Of a DNA stretch of 64,000 bases, positions 25,959 through 44,890 are shown piece by piece. Within the stretch, counting starts at the first letter, position 1. Each line of letters begins with the position of its first letter. The stretch is taken from assembly GCA_040221175.1 (NCBI GenBank), contig JAVJVK010000013.1, positions 248,001-312,000 of the forward strand, in the 5' to 3' direction. The position numbers and the translations under genes were made by a program. Source of the DNA: Phycisphaerales bacterium. Its GTDB lineage: Bacteria; Planctomycetota; Phycisphaerae; Phycisphaerales; UBA1924. The notes beneath the pieces were generated by a model. That model did no database searches. It had not been told where the DNA came from and was given only the letters and a program-made list of their open reading frames with translations.

Positions 25959-26654
25959 ATGGCACACGTGAGCAAGCGACGCAAGGCGAACCTGAAGGCC
26001 GCGCCCACCGAGGCCATGCCGGTCGAGCAGGCCATCAGCGCCGTCAAGAAGTTCAAGGGCCCGCGCTTCGACCAGACGGTCGAGGTCTGCATGCACCTGA
26101 ACATCAACACCAAGCAGGCCGATCAGGCCCTGCGCGGCTCAGTCGCCCTGCCCAAGGGCATCGGCCAGAGCAAGCGGGTCGTGGCCTTCTGCAGCGAGGA
26201 CAAGGTCCAGACCTGCCTGGACGCCGGAGCCATCAAGGCCGGCGGCGAGGAGCTGGTCGCCGAGATCGAAAAGGGCTGGATGGACTTCGATGTCGCGGTC
26301 GCCAGCCCCGACATGATGCGCGTTATCAGCAAGCTGGGCCGCGTGCTGGGCCCCAAGGGCCTGATGCCCAGCCCCAAGGCCGGCACCGTGACCACCGACG
26401 TGCCGCAGGCGGTGAAGGAATACGCCGCGGGCAAGCTGGAGTACCGGGCCGACGCGGGCGGCAACATCCACGCCGTCATCGGCAAGATGAGCTTCCCCGA
26501 AGCCGACCTGAAGGAAAACTTCGAGTACTTCGTGCAGGCCATCGAGAAGATCCGTCCCAGCGCCGTCAAGGGCGAGTACATCAAGAAGATCACCATCAGC
26601 GGCACCATGACCCCCGGCGTCCGCGTGCACCACGAGGCCGCCGTCGTCTCCTGA
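25959..26654 (+). CDS. rplA: 50S ribosomal protein L1
   Basis: 231 residues, start one base after the rplK stop (TGAGATG arrangement), so co-translated. Motifs FKGPRFDQTVEVCMHLNINT, KLGRVLGPKGLMPSPKAGTV and the C-terminal KKITISGTMTPGVRV are typical. L1 builds the L1 stalk and in many bacteria represses the L11 operon by binding the leader; whether it does so here is not tested. Confidence 0.97.
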   Translation: MAHVSKRRKANLKAAPTEAMPVEQAISAVKKFKGPRFDQTVEVCMHLNINTKQADQALRGSVALPKGIGQSKRVVAFCSEDKVQTCLDAGAIKAGGEELVAEIEKGWMDFDVAVASPDMMRVISKLGRVLGPKGLMPSPKAGTVTTDVPQAVKEYAAGKLEYRADAGGNIHAVIGKMSFPEADLKENFEYFVQAIEKIRPSAVKGEYIKKITISGTMTPGVRVHHEAAVVS

Positions 26655-26675
26655 CGAGCGGGAAAGGAAGCACCC

Positions 26676-27221
26676 ATGTCCAAGCCCGTCAAAGAAATGA
26701 TGATGGCCGATTACATGGCCAAGCTGGGCGAGAACGGCGAGGCCCTGCTGATCAACATCCGCGGCGTCGGCGCCAACGACACCAACGCCCTTCGCAAAGA
26801 CCTTGCCAAGAGCGAGATCTCGGTCACCGTGCTGCGCAACAACGTGGCCCGCAAGGCCTTCGAAGGCACAGGCCTGGAGCCCCTGGGCGAACTGCTCACC
26901 GGCCCCAACGCCCTGGTCTACGGCGCCGAGACCGTCGTCGAGGTGGCCCGCAAGATCGTCGACATCGCCAAGGACATGCCCGACATGGAGCTCCGCGGCG
27001 CGGTGCTCGATGGCGAGCTGTTCGAGGGTGAAGAGGGCGTCAAGCGCCTGAGCAAGTTCCCCACGCGCGACGAGGCGATCGCCAAGGTCGTCACCGTCGT
27101 GCTCGCCCCCGGCGGCAAGCTGGTCAGCGCCGCCACCAGCCCGGCGAGCAACATCGCCGGCATCCTCAAGACCCTCCAGGAAAAACTGGAGAACGGCGAG
27201 ACCATCGCCAAGACCGCCTAG
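26676..27221 (+). CDS. rplJ: 50S ribosomal protein L10
   Basis: 181 residues after GGGAAAGGAAG. Starts MSKPVKEMMMADYMAKLGEN and has the conserved N-terminal RNA-binding part (VLRNNVARKAFEGTGLEPLG, LTGPNALVYG) and the long C-terminal helix that carries L7/L12 dimers (GILKTLQEKLENGET). Spaced 21 bp from rplA. It is followed by an unusually long 182-bp gap before rplL containing a likely attenuator. Confidence 0.96.
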   Translation: MSKPVKEMMMADYMAKLGENGEALLINIRGVGANDTNALRKDLAKSEISVTVLRNNVARKAFEGTGLEPLGELLTGPNALVYGAETVVEVARKIVDIAKDMPDMELRGAVLDGELFEGEEGVKRLSKFPTRDEAIAKVVTVVLAPGGKLVSAATSPASNIAGILKTLQEKLENGETIAKTA

Positions 27222-27231
27222 CAGGCACAAC

Positions 27232-27266
27232 CGTCCTGATCGTGGAAACGCGAGCGGGACGTTTTT
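27232..27266 (+). terminator. Possible attenuator between rplJ and rplL
   Basis: CGTCC...GGGACG arms enclose a smaller TCG/CGA pairing and are followed by G and five T (27262-27266). It lies 10 bp after the rplJ stop. It could reduce or modulate transcription into rplL; a partial rather than complete stop is expected because L7/L12 is needed in excess. Stem strength was judged by eye. Confidence 0.45.
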
Positions 27267-27403
27267 GATTCGTAGCCGTCGAGCACGGCGACCACCGACT
27301 GGCCCCGGCATGCTCCCACGCGGAGCGGGGTTAAAGCGCCGAACGGTTCGGCCCCACTCGGAGGCGCACGGATTCGACACAGCACTCGGAAAGAAGCACG
27401 ACC

Positions 27404-27814
27404 ATGAGCGACGAAGGCGGCACCAAGACGTTTGACGCGAAGATCACCAAGATGGGCGACGAGATCGTCGGCCTGACCCTCAAGGAAGCCGTCGACCTGG
27501 CGGACTACCTGAAGGACACCTACGGCATCGAGCCCGCCGCCGGCGGCGCGGTCATGATGGCCGGCCCCGCCGAGGGTGGCGGTGGCGGCGGCGCCGAGGA
27601 GAAGACCGAGTTCGACGTCGTCCTCAAGGGCGACGGCGGCAAGAAGATCCAGGTCATCAAGGTCGTTCGCGAAGCCACCGGCCTGGGCCTGAAGGAGGCC
27701 AAGGACATGGTCGACAACCTGCCGGCCAAGATCAAGGAAGGCCTCAGCAAGGACGACGCCGAGGCCCTGGCCGAGAAGCTCAAGGAAGCCGGCGGCGAGG
27801 TCGAACTGGCCTGA
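27404..27814 (+). CDS. rplL: 50S ribosomal protein L7/L12
   Basis: 136 residues. N-terminal dimerisation helix ([20 protein letters not shown]), a flexible glycine/alanine hinge ([17 protein letters not shown]) and the C-terminal factor-binding domain ([20 protein letters not shown]). The N-terminal extension [14 protein letters not shown] is a little longer than in most species. Separated from rplJ by 182 bp and from rpoB by 342 bp, each gap holding transcription signals. Confidence 0.95.
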   Translation: MSDEGGTKTFDAKITKMGDEIVGLTLKEAVDLADYLKDTYGIEPAAGGAVMMAGPAEGGGGGGAEEKTEFDVVLKGDGGKKIQVIKVVREATGLGLKEAKDMVDNLPAKIKEGLSKDDAEALAEKLKEAGGEVELA

Positions 27815-27881
27815 TCGCCGAACAACCGCGTCGGCCAGTTGTTCCGGTGCAACAGGGTATTCCACAACTATCGTTGGCACA

Positions 27882-27913
27882 GGCCGCGTGCATTCCCGCA
27901 CGCGGCCTTGTCA
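27882..27913 (+). terminator. Terminator after rplL
   Basis: Perfect 10-bp stem GGCCGCGTGC-ATTCCC-GCACGCGGCC followed by TTGTC, 68 bp after the rplL stop. The T-run is short, so read-through is possible. Confidence 0.7.
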
Positions 27914-28003
27914 TCGGGTGCAGGAGCGATCGGGAGCCGCGTCGGGCGGCTCCGGGATCGTCTTGAACATTCATTCTCATCGTGCTAGCGAAAACCATGC
28001 CCC

Positions 28004-28032
28004 TTGTCAAGAGGGATTGTGAGCGCTATCCT
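28004..28032 (+). promoter_or_regulatory. Sigma-70-type promoter for rpoBC
   Basis: TTGTCA (28004-28009), 17-bp spacer, TATCCT (28027-28032). The -35 matches consensus at five of six positions, the -10 at four of six, and the spacing is ideal. It is about 125 bp before the rpoB start and follows the rplL terminator, which suggests that rpoBC can be transcribed separately from the ribosomal genes. Confidence 0.65.
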
Positions 28033-28156
28033 GACTATTGCGTCATGAAACAGGACGGGGCTGGCGGCGATCCGAACAGCACGATGTAGATCCAGATGGA
28101 CCCTCCACAGGCCTCGGGCTGTGGGCATGGGTCCGCTTCCCATCGCGAGGTGACCG

Positions 28157-31978
<3,822 letters not shown>

Positions 31979-32055
31979 CGGGCTCATCCAGGCACCTCCC
32001 CCCTCTGCTGCGTCCCGAACCGATCGACTTTCACCGGTAACCACCGGAGGCACAC

Positions 32056-36450
<4,395 letters not shown>

Positions 36451-36502
36451 TTCGTTGAACGTGGGGGTCAAACCCTGGTGAACCCCAGGGATGGATTGAG
36501 AG

Positions 36503-36547
36503 AAAAAACGCCGGGTGGGAGCTCGCTCCTGCCCGGCGGTTTCGTTT
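36503..36547. terminator. Bidirectional terminator of rpoC and the convergent gene
   Basis: Stem CGCCGGGTGGGAGC-TC-GCTCCTGCCCGGCG (36509-36538; two wobble/mismatch positions) has A6 before it and TTTCGTTT after it, so it offers a T-tract on both strands. It lies between the convergent rpoC and outer-membrane protein genes. Confidence 0.82.
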
Positions 36548-36564
36548 GTGAATCTGAACTTGAA

Positions 36565-37995
36565 TCAGAACGGCAGCTGCACGCCGAGCTGAACCTTGTG
36601 GGCTTCGTAGTCGTCGCCGAAGTCGCCCTCGTACGCCAGGCGGACGTTGAAGCCCCCGCCCGTGCGGAAGCCGAAGCCGGCGGTGGGGCTGTAGTAGTTG
36701 TCCACTGCGGCGTCGTCGAGGAAGTCCGAATAGCTCCCGCCAGCGAAGACATAGGCGTTGTCGCCGATGTGGTACGAGGCCTTGCCGCCTACGCGGACAT
36801 AGTCCTGGGTCAGGGCGGGGTCGAACTCAAACTCGCTGAGTTCCAGGGAGATCGAGTCGAAGTGCGTGTAGCTGGCGGCGCCGCTGAAGAGCCAGTCGCC
36901 GACTTCGTAACTGGCCAGCGCTGTGCCGCCCACGCCCCAGAACAACCCTCCCGAGACCATCTCGTAGCTGCCCGAGCCGGCGATGAGGGCGCCCGGTGCG
37001 ATCTGGAACGTGAAGCCCTTGCCGTCTTCTTGCTGGATGAGCCGGATGGGCACGTCCAGGTGGGCGCCGGCGGTGAAGACGTCGGCACCCTCAACGTCGT
37101 AGTAGCTGATGGGGAATGACGCGGCAACGCCCCAGAACCGATTCACTCGATACTCCAGGCTGCCCGCGAGATTCACGAAGGTGGTTTCCAGCCCGTCGGC
37201 GTCCGAGATGCCCGCCTGGGCGTCAAAGCGAATGCGTAGCCCACGGTCAGAGCCCGGTTGGAACCACTGCATGCTCGCCGAACCCACCGGTGCACTCTCC
37301 ATCTGCATGGGGTCACTCGCCGGATCCCGAGAGCCGTCCTGGCCGAAGCCGCTGGCATCGCCCACGGCTTGCATGTCCCCTGTTTGTTCCTGTCGTGTGG
37401 TGCGGAATACGCCGGGTGAGGCGGCCGCGGGCTGGACGATTTCCCCCCGCATGATCCGGCGTTCCAGGCGTGTCAGGTCCTGGTGCTTGCCGAAGCGGTC
37501 GTACTTGTACGAGGCCATGCGCGCGGTGGTGGACTGGGGGTTGCCGTCGGTGACGGCGACCAGCGACCGCTGGTTGATCTCTTTCAGGAAGTCGGCGACG
37601 GTGGCCGAGCCTTCCTTCTCCAGGAAATCGACGATCTGGTCTTCCACGTCGCCCGTCGCGTCGGTCATGAAGACCAGCGGGTCGCCCTCGCGGCCCAGGA
37701 ACTGGAGCGTGGCGCGGTCGCCGTCGTCGCTGAGGGTGAAGCTGATGGCATCGTCGACGCCCGCGTATCGCAGCGACGCCGCGAAGGCCTCGCCGTCGAA
37801 GATGGCAAAGTCGTTCTGCGTGTCCAGCAGGTCCTCGACGAGATCGGGCACCGAAGAGCCGCCCACCGACAGGGTTCCGACCATGGGGTCGTCGGCCACG
37901 ACCATCACGCGGAACAGGTCATCGCCCCGGGCGGTGGGGGACAGGCAGGCAAGGCCAGCAGCGGCCAGCAGGCCAGCGGTCGCGCATCGACGCAT
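36565..37995 (-). CDS. Exported protein with C-terminal outer-membrane beta-barrel
   Basis: 476 residues from the ATG at 37995, which follows AGGAGA and opens a signal peptide (MRRCATAGLLAAAGLACLSP). The N-terminal 190 residues form a soluble domain (VPDLVEDLLDTQNDFAIFDG, DDGDRATLQFLGREGDPLVF). The C-terminal 220 residues alternate polar and hydrophobic/aromatic residues in about ten strands (LRIRFDAQAGISDADGLETT, YRVNRFWGVAASFPISYYDV, NVRLAYEGDFGDDYEAHKVQ) and end in phenylalanine, LGVQLPF, as outer-membrane proteins recognised by the Bam machinery do. A barrel with a periplasmic front domain is likely; transport substrate or role unknown. Confidence 0.75.
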   Translation of the reverse strand: MRRCATAGLLAAAGLACLSPTARGDDLFRVMVVADDPMVGTLSVGGSSVPDLVEDLLDTQNDFAIFDGEAFAASLRYAGVDDAISFTLSDDGDRATLQFLGREGDPLVFMTDATGDVEDQIVDFLEKEGSATVADFLKEINQRSLVAVTDGNPQSTTARMASYKYDRFGKHQDLTRLERRIMRGEIVQPAAASPGVFRTTRQEQTGDMQAVGDASGFGQDGSRDPASDPMQMESAPVGSASMQWFQPGSDRGLRIRFDAQAGISDADGLETTFVNLAGSLEYRVNRFWGVAASFPISYYDVEGADVFTAGAHLDVPIRLIQQEDGKGFTFQIAPGALIAGSGSYEMVSGGLFWGVGGTALASYEVGDWLFSGAASYTHFDSISLELSEFEFDPALTQDYVRVGGKASYHIGDNAYVFAGGSYSDFLDDAAVDNYYSPTAGFGFRTGGGFNVRLAYEGDFGDDYEAHKVQLGVQLPF

Positions 37996-38238
37996 GGTGG
38001 GTTCTCCTCTGGGCGCCCGGGGCGCGCTGTTGCTTGCGGCCAGCGCTCCGATGCCGACCAAGGGTGTTATCGACCGCTCTCCGGCCGCGGTTGAGCTTCA
38101 TCGCAGATCGAGCGTGAATTTGTGGGGACGCGCAAAGTCTGCCGCCATACGATGCTTCCCGGGGCCCGATTTCGGGGCCCACACCCTGCTCACGGCGAGC
38201 GTTCATCGGTCTGGATGACCCCCGGAGGTGGCCTCGGG

Positions 38239-41790
<3,552 letters not shown>

Positions 41791-41793
41791 CTT

Positions 41794-41811
41794 CCGACCA
41801 TCTCCGGTCGG
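41794..41811 (+). terminator. Terminator-like hairpin after carB
   Basis: Perfect 6-bp stem CCGACC-ATCTCC-GGTCGG three bases after the carB stop, followed by TCTTCCGCCCGCTTTT. The T4 comes late, so termination efficiency is uncertain. Confidence 0.5.
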
Positions 41812-42177
41812 TCTTCCGCCCGCTTTTCGTTGGGCCCGGTGCGTCCGCACGGGGCCGAGAACGCGGCGGCTGCCGCCTCCAGCGTGCCCCCGGGTGCCCG
41901 GAGCCGGATGCGCGTTCCCAGATTCTTGCTCGATCCGCCCGCCGCTCGCTCGGCGGCGACGGGTTGCAACCGGCCGGTCGTCCACTGGTACAAAACGCGG
42001 CACGGTCGATTCCCAACGACCTTGAGGCGTTGGAACGCACGACCGCCGGAGCACACCGGGCCCGACCGGGCCCTGCGAGTTCGCCCCCAGCCGGGGACGC
42101 CGACCGCTCCGACCTGTTGGATAGCTGCTTACCCAGGGCCACGACCGGACGGCACGCCGGGGGAAAGGACTCTTTGT
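41812..42177. other. 366-bp region upstream of the AraC-type regulator
   Basis: No gene supported; the regulator's frame stays open through it but the composition is random-looking and the ribosome site AAAGGA lies just before 42178. A possible promoter is TTGCAA followed after 19 bp by TACAAA (about 41964-41994), weak in spacing. Inverted GGGCCC/CCCGGGCCC stretches are present near 42057-42075. Confidence 0.4.
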
Positions 42178-43254
42178 ATGCGGATGAGTGAGCGAGGCGC
42201 GTCGCGGTTCCATCGCCTGCGCGGCAGGCCGGGGCAGGGCCCCAACGAGCTGGTCGTGGCCGACCGCGACTGGCTGCATGGGCGCTTCCGCCTGTCGATC
42301 GATGCGCCCAACTTCGCCAACACCGGCCCGATCTTCTGGCCCACGGTCGTCTTCGCGCGCGATCCGGTCATCATCACGCAAGAGGGCGCCGAGCCGGTCG
42401 TCGCCGACCCCAACACGACGATGGTCTACAACGCCATGCGCCCCTATACGCGCGAAGCGCTCACCGAGCGCGGCGATCGCTGCGAGTGGTTCAGCGTCGC
42501 GCCGCACCTGGCGATGGAGATCGCCCGCAGCCTGGGGCTCAAGGCCGACGCGCCCGAGTCGCTCGCGCCCTTCACGCACGCGACGTGCCCGCCCGAGCTC
42601 TATCGCGACCAGCGGCGCCTGAGCCTGGACCTGGCGGCCGCCCAGTCCGACCCGCTGGGCCTGGGCGAGGCGGTGCTGGACGTCTTCCGCCGCGCGCTCG
42701 AACCCGGCGTGGGCGGCGCGGGCCTGCGCCGCCGGCGATCGGCGGCCACCACCGAGCCCACGCGCCGGGCCCACCGCGACCTGGCCGAGAACGCCAAGGC
42801 CGTGCTGGCCCAGCGCTACGCCGAGCGCCTGACGCTCGACGAGCTGTCGGACGAACTCGAGGTCTCGCCCTTCCACCTCGCTCGGACGTTCCGCCACTGG
42901 ACGGGCCAGACCGTGCACAAGTACCTCACGGCCCTGCGCATCGCCGCCGCGCTGGACTTCATTGCCCAGGGCATGCCGCTCAACCAGGTCGCCGCCAGCA
43001 CGGGCTTTTCCAGCCACAGCCACTTCACGCAGACCTTCGGCTGCCTGCTGGGTGAGAGCCCCTCGGCCTGGCGTCGCAAGATCACTTCGCCCGCCCCGGC
43101 CCGGAGGCCCGCCCGATCCTCGTGTGCTGCCACGGGCGGCGAGCGCCGCGAGCCGCTGCGCCCGGCCTCACGCGATGTTCATGATTCCGGGCTTGATGAC
43201 TCTGAACTTCATGATTCCGGGCTCCCCGATTCCGGGCTTCATGACGCCGGATAG
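42178..43254 (+). CDS. AraC-family transcriptional regulator with repeat tail
   Basis: 358 residues. The N-terminal about 190 residues form an effector-type beta domain without a recognised ligand motif (LSIDAPNFANTGPIFWPTVV, SVAPHLAMEIARSLGLKADA). Two helix-turn-helix motifs follow (about 205-300): LTLDELSDELEVSPFHLART and LNQVAASTGFSSHSHFTQTF, the latter the AraC signature, ending SAWRRK. The last 25 residues are an imperfect 5-residue repeat (HDSGL, DDSEL, HDSGL, PDSGL, HDAG) from a 15-bp DNA repeat, and the stop codon lies 16 bp inside the convergent PTPS gene. The start follows AAAGGA. No obvious target next door other than the divergent or convergent genes. Confidence 0.85.
   Translation: MRMSERGASRFHRLRGRPGQGPNELVVADRDWLHGRFRLSIDAPNFANTGPIFWPTVVFARDPVIITQEGAEPVVADPNTTMVYNAMRPYTREALTERGDRCEWFSVAPHLAMEIARSLGLKADAPESLAPFTHATCPPELYRDQRRLSLDLAAAQSDPLGLGEAVLDVFRRALEPGVGGAGLRRRRSAATTEPTRRAHRDLAENAKAVLAQRYAERLTLDELSDELEVSPFHLARTFRHWTGQTVHKYLTALRIAAALDFIAQGMPLNQVAASTGFSSHSHFTQTFGCLLGESPSAWRRKITSPAPARRPARSSCAATGGERREPLRPASRDVHDSGLDDSELHDSGLPDSGLHDAG
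43178..43252 (+). repeat. 15-bp tandem repeat, five units, at two convergent gene ends
   Basis: Units of TTCATGATTCCGGGC at 43178, 43193 (diverged), 43208, 43223 (first bases changed) and 43238 (diverged). They encode the AraC protein's C-terminal pentapeptides, and the last unit also encodes the final codons of the PTPS gene on the other strand. Units 1 and 3 are identical. Confidence 0.85.
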
Positions 43255-44105
43255 GTGCAGCGCGTGCGGTCGGTCTCCCACACGGTGATCTCGCGCAGGC
43301 GCGCCCCCGAGCCCGTGGCGTCGATGGCCTTGCTCAATCGTTCATAGCACACGCGGGCGATGTGCTCGACGCTGGGGTTGACGCCCGCCTGGCTGAAGTC
43401 GGGCGGGTCGGTGTTCAGGTTGGTGTGGTCGAAGGCCTGCACGATGGCCTCGTCGGTCAGCCGTTCGAGGTCGTGCATCGTAAAGGGCATCGCGCCCCCG
43501 CCCTCGTAGGTGTCGGGAATGGGCGCTTCGACGGCCGGCTCGACCTGGTAGTTGTGCCCGTGGCCGCTGGGGTTGTTGCACTTGCCGAAGAGGCGCTGGT
43601 TCTCCTCGTCGCTGAGGCTCGCCACGTGCAGCCGATGGGCGGCGGCGAAGTCCACGCGCGTGCGGAGGATGACGGTCGTGGGGGTCGGAGATGTTCGTGT
43701 GTCGGTCGTCATGGTGATGCTCGTGACGGGGGTCAGGTTCCAGCGCAGGCTCGCCAGCTCGACGGGCAGGGCCTCGCGCAGGGCGTCGAGCAGCTCGGGC
43801 AGCAGCGTCGCCGGCTCGCGCGTGGGGTCCTCGTGACAGGCGGTGGCGATCATCGGGATGACGCTCGCGCGCACCGCCCGGTCGATGCCCTTGATGTCGA
43901 TGAGGTAGCCGGTGGTGGCGTCCGGCTCGCCGCGGGCGGTGACGTCGACGCTGTAGTACCGCCCCAGCCCGCGCATGGCGGGCTTGGCGTTGAAGCCGTT
44001 GGGGTCGCCGGCGATCTGGCTGGCGACATCCCCGAACGACGGATCGTTCACGCAGAAGCGCGTGGTGCGCGTGAGTTCGATGGTTGTGGCGGCGGTCCGG
44101 GCCAT
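43239..44105 (-). CDS. Tandem 6-pyruvoyltetrahydropterin synthase/QueD protein, first domain degenerate
   Basis: 288 residues, about twice the single-domain length. The C-terminal domain (about 145-288) has every key residue: zinc histidines in AAAHRLHV (157) and GHGHNYQV (182, 184), catalytic cysteine in FGKCNN (176), histidine in AFDHTNLN and glutamate in VWETDR. The N-terminal domain (about 8-133) aligns by TGYLIDIKGIDRAVRASVIP with the usual TGMVMDLKDLK segment, but where HGHNY belongs it reads RGLGRYY and the catalytic Cys is not placed. So one active and one pseudo-domain are fused. The reaction is on dihydroneopterin triphosphate, toward tetrahydropterins or queuosine; which is not decided here. 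Confidence 0.85.
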   Translation of the reverse strand: MARTAATTIELTRTTRFCVNDPSFGDVASQIAGDPNGFNAKPAMRGLGRYYSVDVTARGEPDATTGYLIDIKGIDRAVRASVIPMIATACHEDPTREPATLLPELLDALREALPVELASLRWNLTPVTSITMTTDTRTSPTPTTVILRTRVDFAAAHRLHVASLSDEENQRLFGKCNNPSGHGHNYQVEPAVEAPIPDTYEGGGAMPFTMHDLERLTDEAIVQAFDHTNLNTDPPDFSQAGVNPSVEHIARVCYERLSKAIDATGSGARLREITVWETDRTRCTYPAS

Positions 44106-44177
44106 GCTTGCCCGTCAGGGTAGTACCATTCCCCGGCCCGCCCCGTTCGTTCCATCCTTGCAGACGGAGGTTCCCCC

Positions 44178-44798
44178 ATGCGTACGAAGAGCATCATCAC
44201 CCTGGCCGCCGGCTCGCTGGCGATCGCCGCCCTCTCGGCCTGCTCGGGCAACGGCGAGGCCGATGGATCGAGCGCGACTGATTCGAGCGCGACCCAGCAG
44301 GAGAGCAGCATGACCCAGACCGACTCCACGGCGCCCAGCGTTCGCGGCGCGAGCTTCCAGATGGCCGACGGCACGCAAGCCAGCATGGACGACTACCAGG
44401 GCCAGGTCGTGCTGGTGGTCAACGTCGCCAGCGCGTGCGGCCTGCGCCCGCAGGTGGCCGAGCTCGAGACGCTCTACGAGAAGAACAAGGCCAAGGGCTT
44501 CACCGTCATCGCCTTCCCCAGCGCGAGCTTCAATCAAGAGCCGCTGGATGCCGAAGGCGCCGCCGACTTCTGCCAGGCCCAGGGCGCGACGTATCCCGTG
44601 GCCGCCAAGGTCGACGTGAAGGGCCAGAGCGCCCACCCGCTGTTCGCCACGCTCAGCAAGCAGGGCGGCGAGCCGGACTGGAACTACACCAAGTACCTGG
44701 TGGGAAAGGACGGCCGCGTCATCGCCCGCTTCGCCCCGCGCACCAGCCCGACGAGCGCGGAGGTCCAGTCGGCGATCGACGCGGCGCTGCGGGGCTGA
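44178..44798 (+). CDS. Glutathione-peroxidase-like lipoprotein
   Basis: 206 residues after GGAGG. A lipoprotein signal (MRTKSIITLAAGSLAIAALS, then AC, with lipid Cys 22) and a 30-residue Ser/Thr-rich linker precede a peroxidase domain. The peroxidatic Cys is in VVNVASACGLRPQ (87) and the structural WNYTKYLV tryptophan (168) is kept. The motif that normally reads FPCNQFGGQEP is here FPSASFNQEP (113-122): both the resolving Cys and the catalytic-tetrad Gln are replaced. A Cys at 132 (ADFCQAQ) might serve instead. It should reduce peroxides at the membrane using a thioredoxin-like donor; activity is uncertain for the reason given. Confidence 0.83.
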   Translation: MRTKSIITLAAGSLAIAALSACSGNGEADGSSATDSSATQQESSMTQTDSTAPSVRGASFQMADGTQASMDDYQGQVVLVVNVASACGLRPQVAELETLYEKNKAKGFTVIAFPSASFNQEPLDAEGAADFCQAQGATYPVAAKVDVKGQSAHPLFATLSKQGGEPDWNYTKYLVGKDGRVIARFAPRTSPTSAEVQSAIDAALRG

Positions 44799-44890
44799 GA
44801 CAGGCCCGAACTAGCCTTGTGATGGCGCGGATCTTCGGGTATATTGGCCTCGCACCGCCGCCCGTCGTGGCTGGAGTGAGGGAGAGGCCG

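Larger units (their letters stand above)
27815..28156. other. 342-bp rplL-rpoB intergenic region
   Basis: No gene. It contains in order a strong terminator (27882-27913), a second hairpin GGAGCCGC-GTCGG-GCGGCTCC (27933-27953) without T-tract, and a near-consensus promoter (28004-28032). The region just before the promoter is locally AT-richer than the surroundings. Confidence 0.7.

Noticed and set aside
41830-42177. N-terminal extension of the AraC regulator
   Set aside because: The added residues look like translated intergenic DNA, and AAAGGA sits properly before the ATG at 42178.
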